Origin: Anaerolineaceae bacterium
GTDB lineage: Bacteria; Chloroflexota; Anaerolineae; Aggregatilineales; Phototrophicaceae
Direction: 5' to 3'
Assembly (NCBI GenBank): GCA_026708325.1
Contig: JAPOVC010000006.1
Coordinates: 180,817 to 244,816 of the forward strand
DNA: 64,000 nt
Below are positions 53,030 through 61,115 of the stretch, in pieces. How positions within the stretch are numbered: the stretch's first letter is position 1; the number at the start of each line of letters is the position of its first letter. Both the position numbers and the translations under genes were made by a program. The notes beneath the pieces are model-generated. The model ran no database searches, was not told the origin of the DNA, and saw nothing but the letters and a program-made list of their open reading frames with translations.

Positions 53030-54813
53030 TAGTTGAAGTAACCCGACTGTTCGTTGATAAAAACGTGCTTGCTGCTGGTGCGCCGGACCGGCGTTCCATC
53101 CTCACGGAAGACCGGGATCGGGTTGCCGCTGTCATCCAGCACGGGCTTGCCGCCGACGATCTCGACCTCTTGCCAATTGATCACCACGTCGAGGCGTTTC
53201 AGGTTGCCCTGGTTGGGCGTGATGATGACCACGCCCCAGCTGTCGAGCAATTCGACCTGCTCGGCCTCCAGCAGGTGGGCGAACTCCTCCAGCACGTGGA
53301 TCAACTCCGGTGCGTTGGCCGGGACCGGCGTGAAGCGCAGGGTCGGCAGGCTCAAAAACTGGGTTTCCAGATGCTCCAGCAGATGATCCATTTCCCCGTT
53401 TTGCTGCAGCATGTCGTTGAAGGCCGCCACGCCCGCCGGTCCGTGATCGGCGCCGCCGGCGAACTCGCGCGTGGTGAAGGCGCCGGTCGCCAGCTGGTCA
53501 AAGCTGACGGGCCGCAACAGCCCCATGTGGTTGTGGGCCGGCTCAAAGGTCAGTTCGTTGAGAATTTCCTGGTCCGGCGCTGTGGCGACGCCGAATTCAG
53601 CAAGGCCCATGTAGCTGGTCACCACCAGGGCGGTCAGCATCAGGAAGGAAATACTGAACGCCAGGCGACGCTGGGCGAAGCGGCGCGCCGGATTCAGGTC
53701 AATATAGGGCACGACCATGAGGAAGCCGAGCAGGATGCCCGGGAAGATGACTCCCCAGAAGGTCTTGTCCCCCAGCTTGAGCGCGCCCTGGATCCAGAGG
53801 AAATACCAGGGGGCGGTGGTGCCAAGCGGCGTTACGCCCGGGTCGGCGTGGCTTTCCAGGGGCGCGTGATAGAACCAGATGCAAAGCACGATCAGGATGA
53901 AGGACGTCACCCCGAACCACATCAGTTCGCTGGTCAGGACATCCGGGATGAAGTAGACGCGGCGGTCCAGCGGGACGCGCTTGGCCGTGTCTTCGCCCGG
54001 GTTTTCCTCACGCGGGGGCAGGCTGTGGCCGTGGATGACCACCTTGTAGTAATGCACGCCGGTGAAAATAAAGAGCAGGACCGGCAAGAGCAGCACGTGC
54101 GCCATGTAGAAGCGCAGCAGGCCGTTGGCGCCCATTTCGGGTCCGCCGCGGACCAGCAGGTTGACCTGCTCGCCAACCAGGGGCGTCGCCTCGGCCATGC
54201 TGGCGCCGATGGTGACCGCCCAGAGGGCCAGCTGGTCCCAGGGCAGCAGGTAGCCGGTGAAGCTGAGGAAGCCGGTGAAGATGAGCAGCAGGACACCGGT
54301 GAACCAGGTGAACTGGCGCGGCTTTTTGTAACTGCCAGTATAAAAGGTGCGCAGCATGTGGAGGAAGACAATGAGCACCATGGCCTCCGCGCCCAACCGG
54401 TGCAGGTCGCGCGTGAACTGGCCGAAAGGCACGTTGTTGAGCATGCTGAGCATGTTGCCGTAGGCGATCTCCGGCGAGGGCGTGTACCAGAACATCAGGA
54501 TGATGCCGGTGATCGTCTCGAAAAAGACGAAGTAGGTGGAGAGCCAGCCAAGGCGGAAGGAAGGATAAAGACCTGTCACCTGGCGGTTGTAGTAACTGGG
54601 GCGCATGTGCAGCCAGAAACCGTCGGCGTGCGGTTGCAGACGGGGGTTGGGGCGGCGAGTGGGGTCCTCGCCGCGCAGGGCGTCACGGACGTCCTGGACG
54701 TTCAAGCCCGCCGTCAGCCGTTCGACAACTTCGTCCGCTCCCTCAAAGACGGCCTTGCGCAAGCCCTTTTCTTTCACGTCATCGAGGAAGGAGGGGAAGG
54801 GCAGGACTGACAT
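53029..54813 (-). CDS. Cytochrome b (b6/subunit IV fused), with C-terminal extension
   Basis: 594 residues. Haem ligands His138/His152 (13 between) and His239/His254 (14 between, the b6-type spacing). The quinol site motif is TAPWYFLW (334-337 are Ala-Pro-Trp-Tyr), unlike PEWY of cytochrome b/b6f. The subunit IV part follows in the same chain, then a long soluble extension (about 415-594). ATG 54813 has GGAG upstream; GTG 54819 is too close to it. Expected menaquinol:cytochrome c oxidoreductase. Confidence 0.93.
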   Translation of the reverse strand: MSVLPFPSFLDDVKEKGLRKAVFEGADEVVERLTAGLNVQDVRDALRGEDPTRRPNPRLQPHADGFWLHMRPSYYNRQVTGLYPSFRLGWLSTYFVFFETITGIILMFWYTPSPEIAYGNMLSMLNNVPFGQFTRDLHRLGAEAMVLIVFLHMLRTFYTGSYKKPRQFTWFTGVLLLIFTGFLSFTGYLLPWDQLALWAVTIGASMAEATPLVGEQVNLLVRGGPEMGANGLLRFYMAHVLLLPVLLFIFTGVHYYKVVIHGHSLPPREENPGEDTAKRVPLDRRVYFIPDVLTSELMWFGVTSFILIVLCIWFYHAPLESHADPGVTPLGTTAPWYFLWIQGALKLGDKTFWGVIFPGILLGFLMVVPYIDLNPARRFAQRRLAFSISFLMLTALVVTSYMGLAEFGVATAPDQEILNELTFEPAHNHMGLLRPVSFDQLATGAFTTREFAGGADHGPAGVAAFNDMLQQNGEMDHLLEHLETQFLSLPTLRFTPVPANAPELIHVLEEFAHLLEAEQVELLDSWGVVIITPNQGNLKRLDVVINWQEVEIVGGKPVLDDSGNPIPVFREDGTPVRRTSSKHVFINEQSGYFN

Positions 54814-54843
54814 GCGCACTCTCCGGAAAATCGCCTGTCGAGA

Positions 54844-55464
54844 CTAGACCTTGCCGGCACGCAGGATGCGTGAGCCGGTATCGACCGAGATGGACTGAAC
54901 GCTCCTGCCGGCGAGCGGGATGGGATCGCCGGCGGAATTGCTCTCCTCCACGCTGCCATCGGTGAAGGTGATGATGGTGCGAAAGCGGTCCATGCTGCGG
55001 GGGGCCGGGCCCTCGATGTAGAGGCCGGACTTCTGGAATTTGGAACCGTGACAGGGGCACTCGAAGCGATCGTTGACGTCGACCCACTTGGGCAGGCAGC
55101 CCAGATGGGTGCAGACGGCGTAGAGGGCCACAAAGGCCGGCGCGCCATTGACCAGGGGCTGGGAGAGCCAGAAGCGTCCGTCCGGCCGCGAGACCGGCGA
55201 TCCGTCCGGCGGCGGCAGCTCGGTCGGCTCGACCGCAAAAGTGCCGCCAAACTCACCTTCGGCGAAGCGGGGGAAGGCAAACCACAGGGTGGCGACCGTG
55301 ATTTGTCCGATCACCATCAGAATCGAGGCGTTCCAGATGTAATACAGGAACTCGCGCCGGCTGGGCGGGCTGACGGCTGCCTCGACGTCGGCCGCCTGCC
55401 TGCTGGCTGCTTCCTCACGGACTCGCTGCACTGCGGAGGGGCGGGCCGAACTTGCTGTGGCCAT
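54844..55464 (-). CDS. Rieske 2Fe-2S protein
   Basis: 206 residues. N-terminal soluble stretch, TM anchor (about 46-64) and Rieske domain with Cys118-Thr-His120-Leu-Gly-Cys123 and Cys136-Pro-Cys138-His139. Ligands are Cys118, His120, Cys136 and His139; Cys123 and Cys138 should form the disulfide. The SRREFLYYIW before the TM is twin-arginine-like only in part (RR at 36-37). First gene of the quinol oxidase operon, with a strong promoter 58 bases upstream of its start. Confidence 0.95.
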   Translation of the reverse strand: MATASSARPSAVQRVREEAASRQAADVEAAVSPPSRREFLYYIWNASILMVIGQITVATLWFAFPRFAEGEFGGTFAVEPTELPPPDGSPVSRPDGRFWLSQPLVNGAPAFVALYAVCTHLGCLPKWVDVNDRFECPCHGSKFQKSGLYIEGPAPRSMDRFRTIITFTDGSVEESNSAGDPIPLAGRSVQSISVDTGSRILRAGKV

Positions 55465-55528
55465 GGTGACTCCCTGCCTGGGACTGCCTCACGTACGCCA
55501 TGCTGGCGCCGTCCGCCAGCGACTGCGC

Positions 55529-55557
55529 AATATATCACAAGCGAATCGCAGTGTCAA
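55529..55557 (-). promoter_or_regulatory. Promoter of the Rieske-cytochrome b-cytochrome c operon
   Basis: Minus strand: TTGACA (55557-55552), 17 bases, TATATT (55534-55529). The -35 is perfect, the -10 differs at one position and spacing is ideal. Leader length about 58 bases, with a small hairpin (CTGGCG/CGCCAG). Confidence 0.85.
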
Positions 55558-55694
55558 AAGGATTGCCGGGAAGAAAAAGCGACTTGCGTCCGGCAAGCAG
55601 ACACGTGAATTCCCCTGGCGCACTTCAGGAAACTCAGGTAGAATATATGTGCTGCCCTGTAGCAGCCATCGCCGAAACAGTACGGAGCAGGGTC

Positions 55695-55913
55695 ATGGCC
55701 GCACTAAGCCTCGAACAGAGAGTGGAAAAGTTAGAATCCCAAACGACGTTGTTGCGCGAGGAAATCCTGGTATCGCGCCGGCACACAACCATCGGATTCG
55801 CCCTGATTCTTCTGGTAATACTCGTCTTTGGCCTCAATTTTGCCGACTCCCTGATGACACTCAAATTGTCGCTTGACCAGGTCAAGGGGCAGTTGCAGGA
55901 AATGCAAAACTGA
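55695..55913 (+). CDS. Small single-pass membrane protein with N-terminal coiled coil
   Basis: 72 residues. Helical, heptad-like N-terminus (LEQRVEKLESQTTLLREEIL), a TM helix (about 33-50, IGFALILLVILVFGLNFADSL), and a short second helix (LKLSLDQVKGQLQEMQ). No family recognised; size and shape resemble small membrane organisers. ATG 55695 has GGAG upstream. TAGAAT at 55639-55644 is a possible -10. It is divergent from the Rieske operon. The 182 bases after it, to the RNase D gene, contain no further gene that I can see. Confidence 0.65.
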   Translation: MAALSLEQRVEKLESQTTLLREEILVSRRHTTIGFALILLVILVFGLNFADSLMTLKLSLDQVKGQLQEMQN

Positions 55914-56095
55914 TGGCTCGCGACAGGCGTGGGTGACCGGCCCTTCCCGGGAAAGACAATTGCTGTCGACCGCGCAGGTACGCGCGGCAACAGGTTCTGA
56001 TCTCTCCCTGTTACCGTCGTCTGCGCCAGGGTATCCTGCTCCGCAGATGAACACGGGGAAGAGTTCTGACAGCCTCCGCTATTCCTGAGCAACAA

Positions 56096-57262
56096 TTGAA
56101 CGCACCGACGCTGCCGCAGGCGCGCAGCATCACCAGTGACCATGAATTGCGCGCGCTGGTGCCGGAACTGGCGCAACAACCCTTTCTGGCCATCGATACC
56201 GAGGCCAACAGCCTGCACGCCTATCAGGAACAGGTCTGCCTGATTCAGCTGAGCACCCGTACGAGCGACTATCTGATCGACCCCCTTTCCATCGTGGACA
56301 TGGACCCGCTGGGGGACCTGCTGGCGGACCCGAGTCTGGAGAAAATCCTGCATGCGGCCGAGTACGACCTGATCGGGCTGCGGCGTGACTTCGGCTTTTT
56401 CCTGCGCAACATCTTCGACACAATGATCGCCGCGCGCGTCGCCGGGCACAGCCAGGTGGGCCTCGGCAATCTGCTGGAACGCTATCTGGGCGTGCAGACG
56501 GACAAGCGCCACCAGCGCGACGACTGGGGACGTCGACCGCTCTCGCCGGCCAGCCTGCGCTATGCGCAGATGGACACGCATTTTCTCGGCATGATTCGCA
56601 ACGATCTCTACGATGAATTGCGGGCCCTGGGCCGCCTGGAAGAAGCGCGCGACGCCTTCGCCGAACTGGACCAGCTGCCCGCCCAGGTGCCGCGCTTTGA
56701 TCCTGACGGTTTTTGGCGCATCGGTCGGCCCGAGGGCCTGAACGGCCGTCAGATGGCGATTCTGCGGGCCGTCTATCTCTGGCGCGAGCAACTTGCCAGC
56801 CAGATGGACCGCCCGGCCTTTAAGGTGCTGGGCAAGGACGCGATGCTGGAACTGGCCCGACGCGCGCCGGAGACGCGGGAGGAACTGGGCCGGATTCGCG
56901 GCATGCCGCGCAGTCTGTTGCGCCGCCACGGCGAGTCGCTGTTGCAGCAAATCGCCGCCGGCAAGCGGGCGCAGGCACCGGCAGCGCCGCCGCGCCCGGC
57001 GCGCCTGGAGCCTGTGGTCCGCGCGCGCATGCTGGCCCTGCGCGAATGGCGGCGGCAACAGGCGCGCAGGCGCAACCTGAGTTCGGACGTCGTCTTTTCG
57101 AAATCCGTCATGATGACCCTGGCGCAGCGCGCGCCGCGCAGCATGGCGGAGCTGGAGACCGTGCCCGGCATGGGCCCCTGGCGCCTGGAGAACTACGGGC
57201 CGCAACTGCTGGAATTGCTGCACGGCAACTGTGGCGACAACGGGGCGGGCCAGGCGGGCTGA
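56096..57262 (+). CDS. rnd: Ribonuclease D
   Basis: 388-residue DEDDy 3' exonuclease that trims tRNA precursors. Exonuclease residues: Asp34 and Glu36 (AIDTEANS), Asp91 (AAEYDL), Tyr156 and Asp160 (YAQMD). Two HRDC domains follow (about 215-285 and 305-380). No ATG: the frame is closed at 56048, and the only standard start is TTG 56096, with a weak Shine-Dalgarno; CTG 56066 has GGGGA at a good distance and cannot be excluded. The stop overlaps the next ATG by one base. Confidence 0.93.
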   Translation: MNAPTLPQARSITSDHELRALVPELAQQPFLAIDTEANSLHAYQEQVCLIQLSTRTSDYLIDPLSIVDMDPLGDLLADPSLEKILHAAEYDLIGLRRDFGFFLRNIFDTMIAARVAGHSQVGLGNLLERYLGVQTDKRHQRDDWGRRPLSPASLRYAQMDTHFLGMIRNDLYDELRALGRLEEARDAFAELDQLPAQVPRFDPDGFWRIGRPEGLNGRQMAILRAVYLWREQLASQMDRPAFKVLGKDAMLELARRAPETREELGRIRGMPRSLLRRHGESLLQQIAAGKRAQAPAAPPRPARLEPVVRARMLALREWRRQQARRRNLSSDVVFSKSVMMTLAQRAPRSMAELETVPGMGPWRLENYGPQLLELLHGNCGDNGAGQAG

Positions 57263-57654
57263 TGGGCGAGCGGATCTTTGCTGCGGACTGGCGCGCCTGT
57301 CAGGAAGAGCATTTGCGGGCCGTCGTGGCCGCCGGCGACGGTCGCAACGAGGCCACCCTGGTCCAGTTGTTGCAGGAGATCGGCTTCGATGCGGAAAGGC
57401 TGACGGCCCTGGGGACCGTCGCTGCCCCGATTGAGGAAGAAGCCCCGGAGAGTCCCTCGCCTGGTGAGGCAGAGACCGGCAGCCTGCCGACCACGACCAG
57501 GGAAGCCTGGCCCGAAACAGACGACGCCCCGCAGGCGGACGAACCCGTTCTGCCTGACGACTCCGGTCTGCTGCAGGATGACCAGGACGACACCGGGGAT
57601 GAGGACCCTGACGAGGGCGCTGACCCGGCCCCGGCCCAGTTGAGTCTTTTTTAG
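57262..57654 (+). CDS. Acidic protein ending in a beta-clamp motif (QLSLF)
   Basis: 130 residues, no known family. Residues 1-60 form a helical head (MGERIFAADWRACQEEHLRAVV, LLQEIGFDAERLTAL); 65-125 is a very acidic, low-complexity, probably disordered tail. It ends exactly in AQLSLF. QL[SD]LF is the consensus by which polymerases, MutS, UmuC and others bind the DNA polymerase sliding clamp, usually at a free C-terminus. ATG 57262 overlaps the RNase D stop by one base; 5 bases separate it from tadA. Role unknown; possible clamp partner. Confidence 0.75.
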   Translation: MGERIFAADWRACQEEHLRAVVAAGDGRNEATLVQLLQEIGFDAERLTALGTVAAPIEEEAPESPSPGEAETGSLPTTTREAWPETDDAPQADEPVLPDDSGLLQDDQDDTGDEDPDEGADPAPAQLSLF

Positions 57655-57659
57655 CCCCC

Positions 57660-58139
57660 ATGCCCGACAGTGACGAGCAATGGATGCGCCAGGCCCTGGC
57701 GGAAGCGGAACGGGCGCTGGCGAGCCGCGACGTCCCGGTAGGCGCGCTGGCGGTGCGCGACGGCGCTGTGATCGGCCGCGGGCACAACCGGCGCGAGGCG
57801 GACGGCGATCCCTGCGCCCACGCCGAAATCATCGCCATTCGGGAGGCGGCGCGGCAGCTCGGCCAGTGGCGCCTGGAGGAAGTCACGCTCTATTGCACGC
57901 TGGAGCCCTGCGTCATGTGCGCCGGCGCGATGGTGCTGGCGCGCCTGCCGCGTCTGGTCTACGCTGCGGTCGACCCGAAGGCCGGCGCCGCCGGCAGCGT
58001 GCTCGATCTCCTGCAGCATTCCGCGCTGAATCATCGCGTCGAGTGCCGCGGCGGCGTGCTGGCGGCGGAAGCGGCGCAGCTACTTCAGTCCTTTTTCCGA
58101 AGTCTGCGACAAGGGAATGGCCGGCGGGACTTGCCATAA
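57660..58139 (+). CDS. tadA: tRNA adenosine(34) deaminase
   Basis: 159 residues. His54-Ala55-Glu56 is the catalytic HAE and Pro83-Cys84-x-x-Cys87 completes the zinc site. Converts A34 to inosine in tRNA-Arg(ACG). The RNNRREADGDPCAHAEI region and VLARLPRLVYAAVDPKAGAAGSV are typical of TadA, in contrast to the deaminase at 10.1 kb. Start ATG 57660. Its 3' end holds the promoter of the tRNA-Ser gene. Confidence 0.93.
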   Translation: MPDSDEQWMRQALAEAERALASRDVPVGALAVRDGAVIGRGHNRREADGDPCAHAEIIAIREAARQLGQWRLEEVTLYCTLEPCVMCAGAMVLARLPRLVYAAVDPKAGAAGSVLDLLQHSALNHRVECRGGVLAAEAAQLLQSFFRSLRQGNGRRDLP

Positions 58140-58159
58140 TCGGCCCGCATTTGTAAACT
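58131..58159 (+). promoter_or_regulatory. Promoter of tRNA-Ser
   Basis: TTGCCA (58131-58136), 17 bases, TAAACT (58154-58159). It overlaps the last codons of tadA. Transcription would begin about 58166, only a few bases before the tRNA. Confidence 0.7.
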
Positions 58160-58168
58160 TTTGCTACG

Positions 58169-58255
58169 GGAGAGATGCCAGAGTGGTTGATTGGGCCTGT
58201 CTCGAAAACAGGTGTGTCCGCAAGGGCACCGTGGGTTCGAATCCCACTCTCTCCG
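58169..58255 (+). tRNA. tRNA-Ser (anticodon CGA)
   Basis: 87 bases with a long variable arm, as class II serine tRNA. GGAGAGA at the 5' end pairs with TCTCTCC at the 3' end, discriminator G. The anticodon loop CTCGAAA is closed by CCTGT/ACAGG, giving CGA (reads UCG). The T arm has GGTTCGAATCC. CCA is not encoded. The stretch to the next ATG (32 bases) has no terminator. Confidence 0.97.
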
Positions 58256-58286
58256 CTGACCCCCTGGCGAGACCCACGCCCCAACC

Positions 58287-59555
58287 ATGACCGTCCCGAT
58301 CGTCCTGCCCGAACGTCGCCCCTGGCTGCTCGCTGCGCTGCTTTGCAGCCTGTTGCTGGGCGCTGCCTGGCCGCTGGCCTCCCAGGAGGCGGGCGGGGCA
58401 GGGACGGGCGCCGCGCAGGCGACGGCGCCGGCCAAAATGGTGCTCTGGTGGCCGGAGTTGCTGGCGCCGGCCGACGACCCGGCCGTGCGGGAGTTGCTGA
58501 ACTCGCAACTGGATTCCTTCCAGGCGTCGCAGCGGGACGTCATTCTGGAGCTGCGCCTGAAGGCCACCGAAGGCGCCAACGGCGTCCTCGCCACCCTGCG
58601 CGCCGCCAGTCCGGTCGCGCCGGGCGTGTTGCCCGACCTGGCCCTGATGCGCCGCGCGGACATGCTGTCGGCGGCCAGGGACGGGCTGATCCAGCCCCTG
58701 GACGAGCGCATCACACCGGCCATGCGCGACGATCTCTTCCCGGCCGCGCTGGAGCTGGGCCGCATGAACGGTCAGCTCTATGGCCTGCCCTGGCTGCTTT
58801 GGCTGCAGCACATGGCCTGGAGCCCGCAGCGCCGGGACCAGCCGCCGGCCAGCTTCGCCGAGATGCTGGAAGGGGCGACGCGTTTCGCCATCCCCGCCGC
58901 TTCGCCAGCCCTGATGAACGATCTCCTGCTGGCCCAATACCTTGCCGCTGGCGGTCGCCTGCCCACCAACACGGGACGCGCGGCCGACGCGGACGCCTGG
59001 CTACACACGCTTCAGTTCTATGAACAGGCCCGTGAGCAGTCGCTGCTTGACCCCGCCGTGACCACCTACGGAGCGACGGCGGACTACGTCGGGCTGCTGC
59101 TGGCCGGCGAACTGGACGCCGCCGTGATCGACTCGGCCGACTGGCTGGCGCTGGAGGCGGAGGGCGCGCGCCTGGGCTACGGGCCCGTGCCCACTGCCGA
59201 TGGCTCGCGCACGGCGACGCTGGAAGGCTGGATGTGGGTGCTGGTGACCGACAGCGCGGACCGCCAGGCGCTGGCCGCGCCCCTGCTGGACTGGATGCTG
59301 ACCGGCGGCCGCCAGAGCGAGTTTGCGCGCAGCGTGGCCATGTTGCCCTCACGCATGAGCGCCTGGGAGTTGCTGGACGTCAGCCCCTGGTTCGAATTCG
59401 CGCGTGAACTGTTGGACAACGCCGTGTTGCCCCTGACCGGCGACGACGAGGGCGCGTCGGTCAACAGCGCGCGCAACGCCCTGATGGCCGTGCTGCAGGG
59501 CGAATCGGACGCGGCCGGCGCCACCGGGGACCTGATGCGTCGCCTGGCGGCCTGA
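58287..59555 (+). CDS. ABC-type solute-binding protein (family 1-like), orphan
   Basis: 422 residues with signal peptide (LLAALLCSLLLGAAWPLASQ). The body has a family 1 sugar-binding layout: LWWPELLAPADDPAVRELL, LPDLALMRRADML, LPWLLWLQHMAWSP. Divergent from the copies at 3.7 and 32.3 kb. No permease is near. It starts 32 bases after tRNA-Ser and is probably read from the same promoter. Function as a transport component is likely, ligand unknown. Confidence 0.8.
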   Translation: MTVPIVLPERRPWLLAALLCSLLLGAAWPLASQEAGGAGTGAAQATAPAKMVLWWPELLAPADDPAVRELLNSQLDSFQASQRDVILELRLKATEGANGVLATLRAASPVAPGVLPDLALMRRADMLSAARDGLIQPLDERITPAMRDDLFPAALELGRMNGQLYGLPWLLWLQHMAWSPQRRDQPPASFAEMLEGATRFAIPAASPALMNDLLLAQYLAAGGRLPTNTGRAADADAWLHTLQFYEQAREQSLLDPAVTTYGATADYVGLLLAGELDAAVIDSADWLALEAEGARLGYGPVPTADGSRTATLEGWMWVLVTDSADRQALAAPLLDWMLTGGRQSEFARSVAMLPSRMSAWELLDVSPWFEFARELLDNAVLPLTGDDEGASVNSARNALMAVLQGESDAAGATGDLMRRLAA

Positions 59556-59570
59556 GACGGCGCGCCGACC

Positions 59571-60725
59571 CTAATCCAGTTTGCGTTCGTAAAGGCGATG
59601 GGTGCGGTAGGGCTTAAGGCGCATGTTGCGCGCCACGCTCATCATGGCCTCGTTGCTCTCCAGGATCCAGCCTCCGTCGGCGTGTTGCAGACGCGGGTGC
59701 GCCTGGCAGGCCTCCAGAATGTGGTAGTAAAGCGCGACGTCGACGCCCTTGTGACGGAAGGGTTCGCGCACGCCCAGCAGGGGGATGCGCACGGTATCGA
59801 TGACCGGGCGCAGCTTCCAGTGCCAGACGGCGCGCAACAGCGTCAGCGGCTCTGGCACGCCGGGGCGCGGCGCGGCCTTCTGCAGCACCTGGTTGAGGTC
59901 CGGGACGCCGAGCACGAAACCGGCCAGCTCGCCATCGACGCTGGCAAAGAAGGCGAAGTCGGGGTCGAGAAACTGGCCGAGGCTGGCGACCAGCGCGTCC
60001 AGTTCGGCGTCGTTCATGGGCACGAAGCCCTGGTTGCGGTCCCAGGCATCGTTGTAGAGCGCGCGGAAGCGCTGGAAATCGCCTTTCATGTCCCTGCGGT
60101 TGATGGGACGGATGGTGATTTTGTTGCGCTTCATCACCTGCTGCGTGATGCGCTGCAGGCGTTCGGTCAGCTTCATATCCGCCGACATGGCGCGGGTCAT
60201 GGCGAAGCTGTACATGTCGGCGTACTTGACCAGGCCGGCCTCCTCGACGTGCCGCTGGTAGCGCGGCGGGTTCCAGGGCATCAGCAGCACGGGGCGGCCG
60301 AAGCCCTCGATCAGCAGGCCGCACTCGTCGTGGGTGGTGAGGGTCTGCGGGCCGCGCAGGGCCTCGTAGCCGCGGCTGCGGACGTAGTCGCCGGCGGCAT
60401 CGAAGAGGGCGGTGGCGGCCTCCTGGTCGTCGAGCACGTCGAAGGCGCCGAACCAGCCGATGCGTTCGTCGTGGACCTCGTTGTGGCGGTGGTTAATGAA
60501 GGCGGCGATGGTGCCGACCGGCTGCGCGCCGCGCCAGGCGACGAAGTACTCGCCCTCCATGTAGCGCCAGGCGGGGTTTTTCTCCTTGTCGAGCAGTTCC
60601 GCCCGCATGGAGAGCAGGGGCGGCACCCACTCCGGGCTGCCAGAGTGGACGCGCCAGGGGAAGCCGAAGAAGGCGCGAAAATCGGCCTTGTTCTCCACCC
60701 TGCGCACCGTCAACGCGTCGGCCAT
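59571..60725 (-). CDS. GNAT-like acyltransferase family protein
   Basis: 384 residues. Two GNAT-like halves: the first (about 1-180) has VGTIAAFINHRHNEVHDERIGWFGAFDVLDD, the second (about 210-384) GELAGFVLGVPDLNQVL and FRHKGVDVALYYHILEAC. The pattern is that of a bacterial family of unknown role sometimes annotated as GNAT N-acetyltransferase. ATG 60725 follows the conserved start; an earlier in-frame codon at 60833 would overlap tRNA-Asn. It converges with the solute-binding gene. Confidence 0.8.
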   Translation of the reverse strand: MADALTVRRVENKADFRAFFGFPWRVHSGSPEWVPPLLSMRAELLDKEKNPAWRYMEGEYFVAWRGAQPVGTIAAFINHRHNEVHDERIGWFGAFDVLDDQEAATALFDAAGDYVRSRGYEALRGPQTLTTHDECGLLIEGFGRPVLLMPWNPPRYQRHVEEAGLVKYADMYSFAMTRAMSADMKLTERLQRITQQVMKRNKITIRPINRRDMKGDFQRFRALYNDAWDRNQGFVPMNDAELDALVASLGQFLDPDFAFFASVDGELAGFVLGVPDLNQVLQKAAPRPGVPEPLTLLRAVWHWKLRPVIDTVRIPLLGVREPFRHKGVDVALYYHILEACQAHPRLQHADGGWILESNEAMMSVARNMRLKPYRTHRLYERKLD

Positions 60726-60788
60726 GGGCGCTCCGCTCACTGCCTGTGGGGCAAGGGTAGCGGGCGACGGCGTGAATGCAAGCGACGC

Positions 60789-60817
60789 TTGACAGTTCAG
60801 GTAGCGACTGCTATTCT
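60789..60817 (+). promoter_or_regulatory. Promoter of tRNA-Asn
   Basis: TTGACA (60789-60794, perfect), 17 bases, TATTCT (60812-60817). Transcription would start near 60824, five bases before the tRNA. Confidence 0.85.
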
Positions 60818-60828
60818 GCGCGGCGCAT

Positions 60829-60900
60829 TCCACAGTAGCTCAATGGCAGAGCAACCGGCTGTTAACCGGTAGGTTCCTGGTTCGAGTCCAGGCTGTGGAG
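60829..60900 (+). tRNA. tRNA-Asn (anticodon GTT)
   Basis: 72 bases. TCCACAG pairs with CTGTGGA, discriminator G. Anticodon loop CTGTTAA with stem CCGG/CCGG gives GTT (Asn). D loop contains AATGGC, T arm GGTTCGAGTCC. CCA is not encoded. Followed by a terminator. Confidence 0.97.
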
Positions 60901-60910
60901 CAGGTCAGCG

Positions 60911-60935
60911 CGCCCCGTGAATGCGGGGCGTTTTT
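60911..60935 (+). terminator. Intrinsic terminator of tRNA-Asn
   Basis: CGCCCCG (60911-60917), loop TGAATG, CGGGGCG (60924-60930), then TTTTT (60931-60935). Compact and strong. Between it and hsdM the 180 bases are AT-richer; TTCGAC (60981-60986), 18 bases, TATATT (61005-61010) might be the hsdM promoter, but that is weak. Confidence 0.9.
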
Positions 60936-61115
60936 GTTGTCTCTGCGCGTTGCTTTCGGATTGCCCCTCTTCGTCAAACCTTCGACATCTGTTGATATAG
61001 CATCTATATTTCATCGCGTTATCCACATTCTGCAGTGGATGATTGAGTATGCATTGCCCGAAATCGCAGTTACCAGGGAGTAGTTCTTGACAGGAAATTA
61101 CCGAAGGAAGATTAC

